NCBI GenBank assembly: GCA_035444405.1
Contig: DAOMOP010000002.1
Coordinates: forward strand, 17,763-81,762
DNA from: DAOMOP01 sp035444405
GTDB lineage: Bacteria; Pseudomonadota; Gammaproteobacteria; Burkholderiales; Rhodocyclaceae
Direction of reading: 5' to 3'
DNA length: 64,000 bases
The first letter of the stretch is position 1. Each line of letters begins with the position of its first letter. Positions 44,264 to 52,495 of the stretch are shown in pieces. Under the pieces are notes generated by a model, which saw nothing but the letters and a program-made list of their open reading frames with translations, had not been told where the DNA came from and did not search any database. The position numbers were made by a program, and so were the translations under genes.

Positions 44264-44628
44264 CCCTGCATCTCGAACTGGCCGACCTGCTCGAGCGCGA
44301 ATTCAACGGCAAGCTCCAAGGCAGCATCGAGCGCAAGCAGGACGCGCTGATCGTGCCCGTCGCCGATGGCGTCACGCTGACCGTACGCTACGCCGGCGCG
44401 GCCGAATACTCGCTGCGCTGGACCCACGGCGGTGTCGAGGCCGGCATCGACACGGCGCCGCTGCACCACGACCTGGCGACCTTTCCGAACCATCTTCACT
44501 GTGGCGACGGTCGCGTCGTCGCCGACCCGATCACCGACCCGGCACGCACCCCGCCCGATAATCTGCGGCGCCTGGTGAGCGCGCTTCTCGACGATCCGGG
44601 TCGGCTCGAATCGGGTCAGGCCGAATGA
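44260..44628 (+). CDS. TumE/DUF6516-like protein within the nos operon
   Basis: A 122-residue protein. The segment RWTHGGVEAGIDTAPLHHDL and FPNHLHCGD near its middle resembles the RWDNAPHHP...FPHHLH block of TumE-type (DUF6516) toxin-antitoxin proteins; the N-terminal half has two beta-hairpin-like DG turns (PVADGVTLTVRY). It overlaps both neighbours by 4 bp (44260-44263 and 44625-44628). The family call rests on visual motif resemblance only. Its presence in a nos operon is unexpected. Confidence 0.55.
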   Translation: MTLHLELADLLEREFNGKLQGSIERKQDALIVPVADGVTLTVRYAGAAEYSLRWTHGGVEAGIDTAPLHHDLATFPNHLHCGDGRVVADPITDPARTPPDNLRRLVSALLDDPGRLESGQAE

Positions 44629-45227
44629 TTCTGCGCACACCGCGCCGCCTGTTCGCTGCGGGCCTCGTACTCGCGGTGGCCAGCGCAGCGTTGCTGTTCG
44701 TGCCCGATCGAGGCGCTCCGGCCGCGGCCTTCGACCCGATGGACGACTACTGCCTGGTCGCACCCGCGTTGCCGTACGACGCACGCTCCGGCCTGGCCGT
44801 TTTCGATCCACGTCCGCTGCCAGCGCATGCCCGCTGCCCGGTGTGCGGCATGTACCCGGCGCGCTTTCCGCGCTGGGCCGCGCAGACGATCTTCCGTGAC
44901 GGCGCCGTGCATTTCTTCGACTCGCCGGTCAATCTCCACTTGTTCCTGGCCGACGTGAGCCGCTACAACCGCGCCTACGAAAGCGCCGATGTCGTCGTCA
45001 GCTTCGTCACCGACGTCGAAGACGGCCGCTGGATCGAGGCCGGCCAGGCCTACTACGTCCACGGCTCGAACGCGCTCGGCCCGATGCGCGGCGGCAACCT
45101 GCCCGCCTTCGCCAGCCGCGAAGCGGCACAGCGCTTTGCCGAAGCGCGCGGCGGCGATGTGATCGGTGCCGCCGAGCTCACCGCCGATCTGCTGCGCGGC
45201 TTCGTCCACGGCGGCCATCACCACTGA
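44625..45227 (+). CDS. Second NosL-like protein with CxxCGM motif and signal anchor
   Basis: A 200-residue NosL-family protein. N-terminal hydrophobic segment (about 10-30) without a lipobox, so it may be a signal anchor or cleaved signal. The copper motif ARCPVCGMYPARFPRWAAQ is classical for NosL, unlike that of the nosL product upstream. Closing motif GQAYYVHGSNALGPMRGG is shared with NosL. The C-terminus is GGHHH, a further metal-binding candidate. Overlaps the preceding gene by 4 bp and is the last gene before the hairpin at 45273. Confidence 0.85.
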   Translation: MILRTPRRLFAAGLVLAVASAALLFVPDRGAPAAAFDPMDDYCLVAPALPYDARSGLAVFDPRPLPAHARCPVCGMYPARFPRWAAQTIFRDGAVHFFDSPVNLHLFLADVSRYNRAYESADVVVSFVTDVEDGRWIEAGQAYYVHGSNALGPMRGGNLPAFASREAAQRFAEARGGDVIGAAELTADLLRGFVHGGHHH

Positions 45228-45272
45228 ATCGCCGGGGCGGTGCGGCCACAGCTTGATCCGCCCGCGTGAACG

Positions 45273-45303
45273 GCAGACGGGGGAGCCTCGCTCCCCCGCC
45301 TGC
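45273..45303. terminator. Bidirectional hairpin terminator after the nos operon
   Basis: Stem GCAG-A-CGGGGGAG pairs with CTCCCCCG-C-CTGC (13 positions, one mismatch), loop CCTCG. It lies between the convergent nos operon and the cytochrome c gene. No T-tract. Confidence 0.65.
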
Positions 45304-45380
45304 AATCGCGCCGCCGAGTGAAACGTGGCCGCTCGTGCCCACCCCGCCGTGACGCTGGGACGGGCCGAGCCAGCACGTCG

Positions 45381-45788
45381 TCACTTCGACTGCGCGACCA
45401 TGTAGTCGACGGCGGCCTTGACTTCGTCGTCCGACAGGTTCGAAGCACCTCCGCGTGCGGGCATCATGCCCTTCGAACCGGTGAAGCCCTCGATCGCATG
45501 CTTGTACATGACGTCCATGCCCTGGGCGATGCGCGGCTCCCACTCGGCCTTGTCGCCGGGCTTCGGCGCGCCGGCCACACCGGCCGCATGACACAGGGCG
45601 CAGGTCTTCTTGTACACACTCTCGCCTGCAGGGTTGGCGGCCGGGGCCGGTTCGGCCGGGGCGGCAGCCGTCTGGGTCTGCGCCGGAGCGGGAGCCGCAG
45701 CGGGCGCCGCCGGCGCGGGTTCGTCCTTGCCACACGCGGCAAGCAACACGGCCATCGAGGCGGCCAGAATCAGTGCTGTCTTCTTCAT
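45381..45788 (-). CDS. Lipoprotein c5-type cytochrome c
   Basis: A 135-residue periplasmic, membrane-tethered monohaem cytochrome. Lipobox LLAAC with Cys19; an Ala/Pro-rich linker (about 22-55); haem motif CALCH (63-67); distal Met in KGMMPARGG; C-terminus VKAAVDYMVAQSK. Start chosen after CATGGAGATCCCA. It has its own Fnr/Dnr box and could feed electrons to periplasmic reductases such as NosZ (inference). Confidence 0.9.
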   Translation of the reverse strand: MKKTALILAASMAVLLAACGKDEPAPAAPAAAPAPAQTQTAAAPAEPAPAANPAGESVYKKTCALCHAAGVAGAPKPGDKAEWEPRIAQGMDVMYKHAIEGFTGSKGMMPARGGASNLSDDEVKAAVDYMVAQSK

Positions 45789-45874
45789 TGGGATCTCCAT
45801 GTTATCCCCGGACCCGTTCGCACGGGCGGCCGGAGTTGGGTCGTCGATGCTAGCCGAGCGCGGCAGCGAATTGA

Positions 45875-45888
45875 TTGACGTGCATCAA
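45875..45888 (-). promoter_or_regulatory. Fnr/Dnr-type box of the cytochrome c gene
   Basis: TTGACGTGCATCAA, nearly the Fnr consensus TTGAT-N4-ATCAA. On the minus strand a start at 45840 is 41.5 bp from its centre, and TAGCAT (45852-45847) sits at the -10. The rest of 45801-46219 holds no other clear gene or signal. Confidence 0.72.
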
Positions 45889-46219
45889 GCCCGTCCGACT
45901 GCCGTCGGTGAGCCCCGCGCGGCTTCGAGCCCATGCCGCCGGCCTCGCGAAAGTGCCGCGAAGCCTGGGTTTGTCCGCATCGGATGTGATATAAGTTGCA
46001 ATCCAACAGTTTGATACACAGTCTAACGAGCTGCGCAGGCGCATCGCCCAACATAGCAAATCTTTCGCGTAACGAGACGGACTTGCAACAACCCTTTGCA
46101 AATCCACCCGTCACGCGAGCCGTCGCCCTGCCGACGGCAAGGCCCGGCGAAGCGATTGCTCAAGTCCTGCCGCCTGCCTCCGTTAATCTAACCGTACTCC
46201 TTGCTATCGAGAGGTTGCC

Positions 46220-47884
46220 ATGCAGTTGGGAAGGCGCACTGCCGTCGGGCTCGCTACAGGACTGTCAGCGTTGATCATCGCCCTTGTCTGGATGGCGAAC
46301 CAGAATGGCGCAAGTCAGATTCCGGGTTTCGTTCCGTACGCATTGGGGCTGATCGCCATTGTCGGACTGTTCGTGCTCACCGGCACGGCCACGCGCGTGA
46401 AGCCTCCTGCCGCCGATGAGCTCCAGAACCTGCAGCACGAGCGCCCCGACCTCGCAAAAACCCTCGATGCGCGCGAGATCGGGCCGATCGCAGCGCCGGT
46501 CAACGCGTTCATCGGTCAGGTACGGGAGATGACCTCCGACCTGCGTGCGAAAGGCGCCAACATCGCAGTCGAATCGGCCCGTCTCAACCAGCGCATCCAC
46601 AAGACCGCCGAGCTCGCGGGTCGACAAAGCGCGCTCGCGAGCGAGATCTTCACCGTCAGCGAGACGGTCAGCGGCGCGGTCGACTCGGTCGCCCGCAATG
46701 CCGATGCGATCAACACGTCGACCTCGGCCAACCTCGACGCGGTCCAGAGCTCCTACCAGGAGCTGCTCGACGTGACCGACACGGTCGGGCGCATCACCGA
46801 GAAGGTGGGCGGATTCGCGGAGATCGTCGAGGAACTCAATCGCAACTCGGTGCAGGTGCGCGACATCGGGCTGCTCATCAACGACATCTCCGACCAGACC
46901 AATCTGCTTGCGCTCAACGCAGCCATCGAGGCGGCCCGCGCCGGCGAGGCCGGGCGTGGATTCGCCGTCGTCGCCGACGAGGTGCGCAAGCTGGCCGAAA
47001 AGGTCAAGAAGGCCACCGTCGTGATCTCGGAGAACACCGCTCGCATGATCGAGCTGGTCACGAGCACCGGCAACGAGACGGCTCGCATCGTTGCCGACAG
47101 CACGCATGCACGCGATGTCGTCGACAAGTCCGCAGCCAACTTCGCGACGCTCGTGCGCGACCTCGGCACCATGGGCGAACAGCTGCAGCAGATCACGATG
47201 GCGATCCACAGCATCCACGACACCAACTCCACCGTGCACGGAAAGGTCGGCGAGATCAACCAGCTGTCCTTGCAGGTGGCCGAGCAGATGAAGGACTCCG
47301 AGCGCTTCTCGAACGAGCTGCGCAACCACACCGAGGGCATCACGTCGATCGGCATGCGTTTTCGCATCTCGGGCAGCCGACTCGACGAGCTGCTCGATGC
47401 GACCAGCCGCTACAGTGCCGAGACCGCACAATACCTCACGAAGGCTGCCGCCTCCGGTGTGCGCCTGTTCGACACGCGGTACGAGCCGGTCCCGGGGACC
47501 AACCCGACCAAGTACCGGACCAGCTACGACCAGGCGGTCGAGCAGCCGCTGCAGGACATCTACGAACGCATGGTGCGCGAGATCGAGGGGGTGGCATTCT
47601 GCGGTGCGTTCGACATGAAGGGCTATCTGCCGGCCTTCCTGAAGAAGTTCTCGGCCGAGCCGACCGGCGACTATCAGAAGGATCTGCTCACCAGCCGCCA
47701 CAAGCGCATCTTCGACGATGCAACCAACAAGCGCGCCCTGTCGAACCAGGACTACGCGCTGTTCCAGACTTACGTCCGCGACACCGGCGAGGTGCTGTGC
47801 GATCTGTCGATGCCCTTGCGCGTCGATGGACGCCACTGGGGCGCATTCCGCATGGGCTTTCCGGCCTCGCTGCTGCTGAGCTAG
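46220..47884 (+). CDS. Methyl-accepting chemotaxis protein with minimal periplasmic loop
   Basis: A 554-residue chemoreceptor with two N-terminal helices (about 8-26 and 40-56) separated by a loop of only about 12 residues, so periplasmic sensing is unlikely. The signalling tip is [19 protein letters not shown]. After the coiled coil, about 140 C-terminal residues (from about 410; [39 protein letters not shown]) form a cytoplasmic sensor-like domain found in aerotaxis and energy-taxis receptors. RBS GAGAGGTTGCC. Its stop overlaps that of the convergent gene (CTAG). Confidence 0.88.
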   Translation: MQLGRRTAVGLATGLSALIIALVWMANQNGASQIPGFVPYALGLIAIVGLFVLTGTATRVKPPAADELQNLQHERPDLAKTLDAREIGPIAAPVNAFIGQVREMTSDLRAKGANIAVESARLNQRIHKTAELAGRQSALASEIFTVSETVSGAVDSVARNADAINTSTSANLDAVQSSYQELLDVTDTVGRITEKVGGFAEIVEELNRNSVQVRDIGLLINDISDQTNLLALNAAIEAARAGEAGRGFAVVADEVRKLAEKVKKATVVISENTARMIELVTSTGNETARIVADSTHARDVVDKSAANFATLVRDLGTMGEQLQQITMAIHSIHDTNSTVHGKVGEINQLSLQVAEQMKDSERFSNELRNHTEGITSIGMRFRISGSRLDELLDATSRYSAETAQYLTKAAASGVRLFDTRYEPVPGTNPTKYRTSYDQAVEQPLQDIYERMVREIEGVAFCGAFDMKGYLPAFLKKFSAEPTGDYQKDLLTSRHKRIFDDATNKRALSNQDYALFQTYVRDTGEVLCDLSMPLRVDGRHWGAFRMGFPASLLLS

Positions 47885-48351
47885 TCGGCAAGCGGTCGCG
47901 CATCGAACTCGATCGGCTCGGACGCCCCGGCGGTGTCGAGCCGAAAACGGATCACTCCGTCCTCGAGAATGCCGCTATAGGCATGGCGCAGCTCGACCTG
48001 ATCATTGCCGCGCCGCTCGCGTGTGCGAACGAGGAAGCTCAACATGTTGCCGTCGAACTGACCGTCCTCGAGCGCACGGCGCACGCCCCGATAGCTGGCA
48101 CTACCCGACAAGGCACGCCCGGTCAGCCGGAACTCGAACCGCTCGTCGAAGCTGCGTCCATCCGGGTAAGCCACCTCGGCACGCCATGTGCCGACGACCG
48201 CCGGCACCTCGTCCAGCCAGAAGCGCGTCGTCAGCAGAAAGACGCCGAGCAAGAACAACGCTGCAAGCAAGCCGCCCGTCAGCATCGACGCGGACGAGCC
48301 CTCGCCCGCCCCCGGCATGATGCGTCGTTGGCTCAGGAATAACCGCATCAT
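47881..48351 (-). CDS. Hypothetical membrane-anchored protein
   Basis: A 156-residue protein: one N-terminal TM helix (about 24-44, [20 protein letters not shown]) and a beta-rich domain ([37 protein letters not shown]) resembling lipocalin-like small-molecule or lipid-binding folds in outline only. The start at [11 protein letters not shown] is a choice; an ATG 33 bp later is possible. It follows the acyltransferase fusion gene by 124 bp on the same strand. Confidence 0.6.
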   Translation of the reverse strand: MMRLFLSQRRIMPGAGEGSSASMLTGGLLAALFLLGVFLLTTRFWLDEVPAVVGTWRAEVAYPDGRSFDERFEFRLTGRALSGSASYRGVRRALEDGQFDGNMLSFLVRTRERRGNDQVELRHAYSGILEDGVIRFRLDTAGASEPIEFDARPLAD

Positions 48352-48475
48352 GTGCGCGCTCCACCAAACATGAGAACCGATTCCGCATAAACCCAGCGCA
48401 TCTTCGTCAATCCGGCACTCGGAACGACTGAAATGCAGCCGTCCCCATCGACCGGCCCGGTCCCGCCTCGCCCGC

Positions 48476-51280
48476 CTACCCCTGCTCGAGGTCGGGCTCA
48501 CCGCAATGCTCGAGAATCGCGCGCCGGACCGCATCCCTGAGCACGAGCACGTCGCGCCATTCCCCCCCGCCGGAGCGAACCGGCTCGCCGATGCTCACCG
48601 TAGCGGTTCCCCGCCGCGGCAGCCAAGACTCGGCACGCAAAAGGCGGCGCGTTCCGGCCAACGCGACGGGCACCACGGGCAAACCGCACTCCGCCGCGAT
48701 CTTGAACGCACCCAGTCGGAACACCCGCAGTCCCGCCTGCGCCGAGAAGGTGCCTTCGGCGAAGAACAGCAGCGGCACCGGGTCGTGCGCGACCTCCGCA
48801 ATCGCACCGACATCCTCGATACTCTGGCGCGAATCGAAGCGCTCGACGAAACGCGCCCCCATGCGCTCGAACAATGAGCGCAACAGCCGACTGCGCATGA
48901 ACTCCGCCTTCGCGACGAAGCGCACCGGATGCGGCAACGCCGCGGCGAGGACGAAGCCGTCCACATAGCTTGCATGGTTCGCAACCAGCACGCACGGCCC
49001 CGTCGGCAGGCGCTCCAGTCCGGTCACATCGATACGGCATCGGCACAGCCGCGCGAACAGCCGCGAGAGCTTGTGCGACCAGCGCCAACGTCGCTGCAAA
49101 CCCGGCAGAATCAAGATACCCGCAGCCGCGACACTGACGAGCAAGCCGAACCAGCCCCATACCCATGCACCATACGCGTAGGCTCGCGTCGTCGCACCCG
49201 CCTCGCGCAAGCGCCCCGAAAGGCCCGAAAGCCACAGGCTTGCGACCTGCCTCCACGGGGCACGTTGCCCGGCTTGCAGTGTGCCCGCGCGATAGGCATC
49301 GCGAATCGCCGCACGCCGGATCTTGCCGCTCGAAGTCTTGAGCACCGTGTGCGGCGGTGCGAGCACGACGACGTCGGGCGCGAGGCCGACCAGCTCGGTC
49401 GCAAGCCCGGCGATGTCGCGCTCGAGCGCCGTGCGGGCCATCGCGTCGCGCACCCGCGTTTCGGCGAGCACCACGAGTTGCTCGATGGCGGCGTCGGGCT
49501 CGCGCACGCCGAACACCGCCACGCATCCCTTGCGGATGCCGTTCAGGTCGCCAATGGCCTGCTCGAGGTCATAGGGATAGAAGTTGCGTCCGGCACGGAT
49601 GATGAGATCCTTGGAACGGCCGGTGATGAACAACTCGCCATCGGCGAGATAGGCATAGTCGCCCGAAACCAGCCAACCGTCGCGAAACAGCGCCGCCGTC
49701 GCCTGCGCGTTGCGAAAATAGCCCGCCGTCGCTGACGGACCGCGGAATTCGAGGTTGCCGACGCGGCGCTCGGGCAGCGCGTTGCCGTCGTCGTCGACGA
49801 TGCGCACCTCATGCCCGGCGAGCGGCCGTCCGCACGAGACGAAACGCAGCGCATGCGGATCTGCCGGATCCGCCGGCGTCGCCTGCGCGTGCAGCATGAA
49901 CGCCTCGCGCGCAACCCGATCGACCCGTACGCCGCGTTCAAGCGGAGGCACGGTCAGCCCGACCGTGCATTCGGCCAGACCATAAACCGGCAGCAAGGCC
50001 TCGGCACGCAAGCCATAGCGCGCGAATGCGTCCGAGAAACGTGCCATCGTGTCCGGGTTGACCGGTTCGGCACCATTGGCTGCCATGCGCCACGAGGAGA
50101 GGTCCAGGCCCTCGAGAGACTGGCCGGCGAGCCGCCGTACGCACAGATCGAAGGCGAAATTCGGGGCGGCGGTGATCGTCCCGCGATGTCTGTGAATCGC
50201 CCACAGCCAGCTCTCGGGGCGGGCCAGAAAGTCCAGCGGCGACATCAACACGAGCGGAAAGGCATGATACAGGCTGCCGAGCCATGCGCCGATGAGGCCC
50301 ATGTCGTGGTAAAGCGGCAGCCAGCTCACACCGACATCGGTCGAGTCGATCGCAGCGGCCCTGCCCCAGGCGCGGACGTTTGCAAGCACGTTGCGATGCG
50401 TCAGCGTGACGCCTTTCGGTGCCCCGGTCGAACCGGAGGTGTACTGGAACAGGGCGAAGTCGTCCTCTCGCACCGGCAGCCGCGATGCTGGCCTGCCCGC
50501 GCACAGCTCGGCGGCGACGATCACGCGCCGGAGCTCCGGAGCGAGCCCGGTCAGCACGCCTGCGAGCGGGCGCACGGCCCCGAAGGTGATCAGCACCGTC
50601 GCACCACAGTTGCGCAGAATGCCGGCCTGACGGCGCAGATGATCCTCGATCTGGCTCGCCCGCGCCGGCGGATACATCGGCACCGGAATCGCACCGGCAA
50701 ACAGGATGCCGAAGAAGCAGCGGAAGAAATCGAGACCCGATGGAAGCATCATTGCCACGCACTGCCCGCGCTCCACGCCCACCCGCGCGAGCCCTCCGGC
50801 CACGTGCGCCGCGCTGCCGGCCAGCTCGCCGTAGGTCAGGCTTTCGGTCTCGTCCGGCCTGCAGTAGAAGGTCACGTGGGCGCGATCCGGATGACGGGCG
50901 AGATGCCAGTCGAGCACCTCGACGAGCGTTCGCGCGTTCTCGGGCAGCCCTTCGGCCGCCTGCGGTCGCGCCCGCCTGCCCTGTTCCGCCAGCCGCGCAA
51001 TGCCACGATTCGGTAGCGCGGCGTCAATCGCGGCAAGCAGGTCACGCGGCGTTTCGGCGCTGCCGAGCACCTCCGCCGGCAGCCGCACACCGAAGGCACG
51101 CTCGACCCTCGCCAGCAGCTCGACGCGCGCCAGGCTGTCGAGTCCCAGCTCGCGCTCGAGCGCACTGTCGAGCGCAGCGTGCGCGCGCGCGCCGGGCCGC
51201 AGCTCGCCGACCAGTTGATCGATGAGTTCGATCAGCGCATCAGCGTGATCGGTGCTCGAGGACGCTGTTCCGCCTTGCAT
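48476..51280 (-). CDS. Trifunctional fusion: acyl carrier domain, FAAL-type acyl-AMP ligase, lysophosphatidic-acid acyltransferase-like domain
   Basis: A 934-residue protein. Residues about 10-95 form an acyl carrier domain (LERELGLDSLARVELL with phosphopantetheine Ser49). About 110-690 is an ANL domain with FAAL features: TSGSTGAPKGVTLTHRNV, WLPLYHDMGLIGAWLGSLYH and RGT-type adenylation motifs, with a C-terminal lysine region (KTSSGKIRRAAIRDAY). About 700-900 is a PlsC/LPLAT domain with the NHASYVDG (HX4D) motif and FFAEGTFSAQ. The architecture implies that a fatty acid is adenylated, loaded onto the built-in carrier and moved to a lipid acceptor. An ATG 42 bp upstream is also possible. No pathway gene is adjacent except the hypothetical gene downstream. 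Confidence 0.88.
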   Translation of the reverse strand: MQGGTASSSTDHADALIELIDQLVGELRPGARAHAALDSALERELGLDSLARVELLARVERAFGVRLPAEVLGSAETPRDLLAAIDAALPNRGIARLAEQGRRARPQAAEGLPENARTLVEVLDWHLARHPDRAHVTFYCRPDETESLTYGELAGSAAHVAGGLARVGVERGQCVAMMLPSGLDFFRCFFGILFAGAIPVPMYPPARASQIEDHLRRQAGILRNCGATVLITFGAVRPLAGVLTGLAPELRRVIVAAELCAGRPASRLPVREDDFALFQYTSGSTGAPKGVTLTHRNVLANVRAWGRAAAIDSTDVGVSWLPLYHDMGLIGAWLGSLYHAFPLVLMSPLDFLARPESWLWAIHRHRGTITAAPNFAFDLCVRRLAGQSLEGLDLSSWRMAANGAEPVNPDTMARFSDAFARYGLRAEALLPVYGLAECTVGLTVPPLERGVRVDRVAREAFMLHAQATPADPADPHALRFVSCGRPLAGHEVRIVDDDGNALPERRVGNLEFRGPSATAGYFRNAQATAALFRDGWLVSGDYAYLADGELFITGRSKDLIIRAGRNFYPYDLEQAIGDLNGIRKGCVAVFGVREPDAAIEQLVVLAETRVRDAMARTALERDIAGLATELVGLAPDVVVLAPPHTVLKTSSGKIRRAAIRDAYRAGTLQAGQRAPWRQVASLWLSGLSGRLREAGATTRAYAYGAWVWGWFGLLVSVAAAGILILPGLQRRWRWSHKLSRLFARLCRCRIDVTGLERLPTGPCVLVANHASYVDGFVLAAALPHPVRFVAKAEFMRSRLLRSLFERMGARFVERFDSRQSIEDVGAIAEVAHDPVPLLFFAEGTFSAQAGLRVFRLGAFKIAAECGLPVVPVALAGTRRLLRAESWLPRRGTATVSIGEPVRSGGGEWRDVLVLRDAVRRAILEHCGEPDLEQG

Positions 51281-51847
51281 CGGTTCACTCTGAAGCGATG
51301 GCGCGCCCAATGCAAGGTGCATCGGGGACGTGTTGGTTGTCGGACGACGAGAATCTGTCCATTCGTTGAAATCGAAAGCTCAACGTGCTAGCCTGAAAAG
51401 CATTGCCTTGACAGCAAAACGTTTTGCAGCAATCCGTTTCAATGCAGAACGCTTTTGCGGAACAATGTTCCAGATTAAAACGTTAAACAAGCAAACAGCC
51501 ACTCTTCCCGCATTCGCTCTGCGCATTTCGCGCAGCTTTGACAGTGCCAGCCGCCCGCGTGGGCGGGCCGCAGCAGACCCGTTCAGGCATGGCCTCGAGC
51601 GCCGACCGGCGGCACTTCGCCACCGGACGCGCTTGCGCGTCGACGAGTCCTTCCGCGCACGCTTCTACGTTCCAGCCCACCTTTGTGGCGGCTGGAGCAC
51701 TCGTGTGACCTCGGCCGCGCGAGCCGATACGCCCCCGCCCTGAAATTCTCCATCGTTGCTGTGCAGCAGCGCGGCATTGGCCTGCGTCGCGTCCAGCATT
51801 GCCGCATTGATGCATTTGGCATTATCTGACCAAGGAGACCACCAACA
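51281..51847. other. 567-bp AT-richer leader region of the ectoine operon
   Basis: Contains perfect palindrome GCAAAACGTTTTGC (51414-51427), immediately after TTGACA (51408-51413), and a near-perfect GGAACAATGTTCC (51449-51461). TTGCCG (51799-51804) and TTATCT (51822-51827) are 17 bp apart, but a start there would be too close to the ectA ribosome-binding site. The palindromes are candidate operators for the osmoregulated ect genes. Confidence 0.45.
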
Positions 51848-52414
51848 ATGACCACTTTGATCCGGCGACCGGAAACGATCCCGCCACTCGAATTTCGCTC
51901 CGCCCGCCACGGCGATGGCGCCGATCTGTGGCGGCTGGTGCAAAGGGTCGGCACCCTGGAGCTCAACTCGGCCTATTTCTACATGCTTTTCGCATCCGAC
52001 TTCGGCGACACGTGCCTCGTCGCGGAGCACGATGGTCGCCCCGTTGGCACCGTCATCGGCTACCGCCCGCCACGCGACCCCTACAGCGCCTTCGTCTGGC
52101 AGATCGGCATCGCACCCGAACTGCGCGGTCACCGGCTCGGCGCCCGCTTGCTGCAAGCGTGGCTCGACCTGCCCGCCAATCGCGACGCGCGCTGGCTGAC
52201 CGCGACGGTGGCGAGCGACAACCTTCCGTCACAGAAGCTGTTCCGCGGATTTGCCCGCCTCACCGGCGTCTCCTGCGACGAATCCGACCATTTCCCGGCC
52301 GAGCAGTTTCCCCATGAACATCCGGCCGAGCGCCTGTTCCGCATCGGCCCGCTATCGGAACGGAGCGCCGTTCGCGGCGCGGCGGGGGCCTCCGCCATCA
52401 CGGTCGACACGTAG
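51848..52414 (+). CDS. ectA: L-2,4-Diaminobutyrate N-gamma-acetyltransferase EctA
   Basis: A GNAT-fold enzyme: L-2,4-diaminobutyrate + acetyl-CoA to N-gamma-acetyl-2,4-diaminobutyrate. The 188-residue protein has LNSAYFYMLFASDFGDTCLV, the acetyl-CoA loop PELRGHRLGARLL, TVASDNLPSQKLFRGFAR and the His/Glu C-terminal segment ESDHFPAEQFPHEHPAER. RBS AAGGAGACCACCAAC. First gene of ectABCD; no lysC or ectR gene is present here. Confidence 0.95.
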   Translation: MTTLIRRPETIPPLEFRSARHGDGADLWRLVQRVGTLELNSAYFYMLFASDFGDTCLVAEHDGRPVGTVIGYRPPRDPYSAFVWQIGIAPELRGHRLGARLLQAWLDLPANRDARWLTATVASDNLPSQKLFRGFARLTGVSCDESDHFPAEQFPHEHPAERLFRIGPLSERSAVRGAAGASAITVDT

Positions 52415-52495
52415 CCGATTGCCACAGCAGATCACGCGACGAACCCGCAGAAACTTTCGGGAACGCAGATTCACACAAACAAGAGGAGCCAGATC

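Noticed and set aside
51799..51834. TTGCCG-17-TTATCT as an ectA promoter
   Set aside because: A start at about 51834 would remove the ribosome-binding site of ectA from the transcript, so it is probably not the real promoter.
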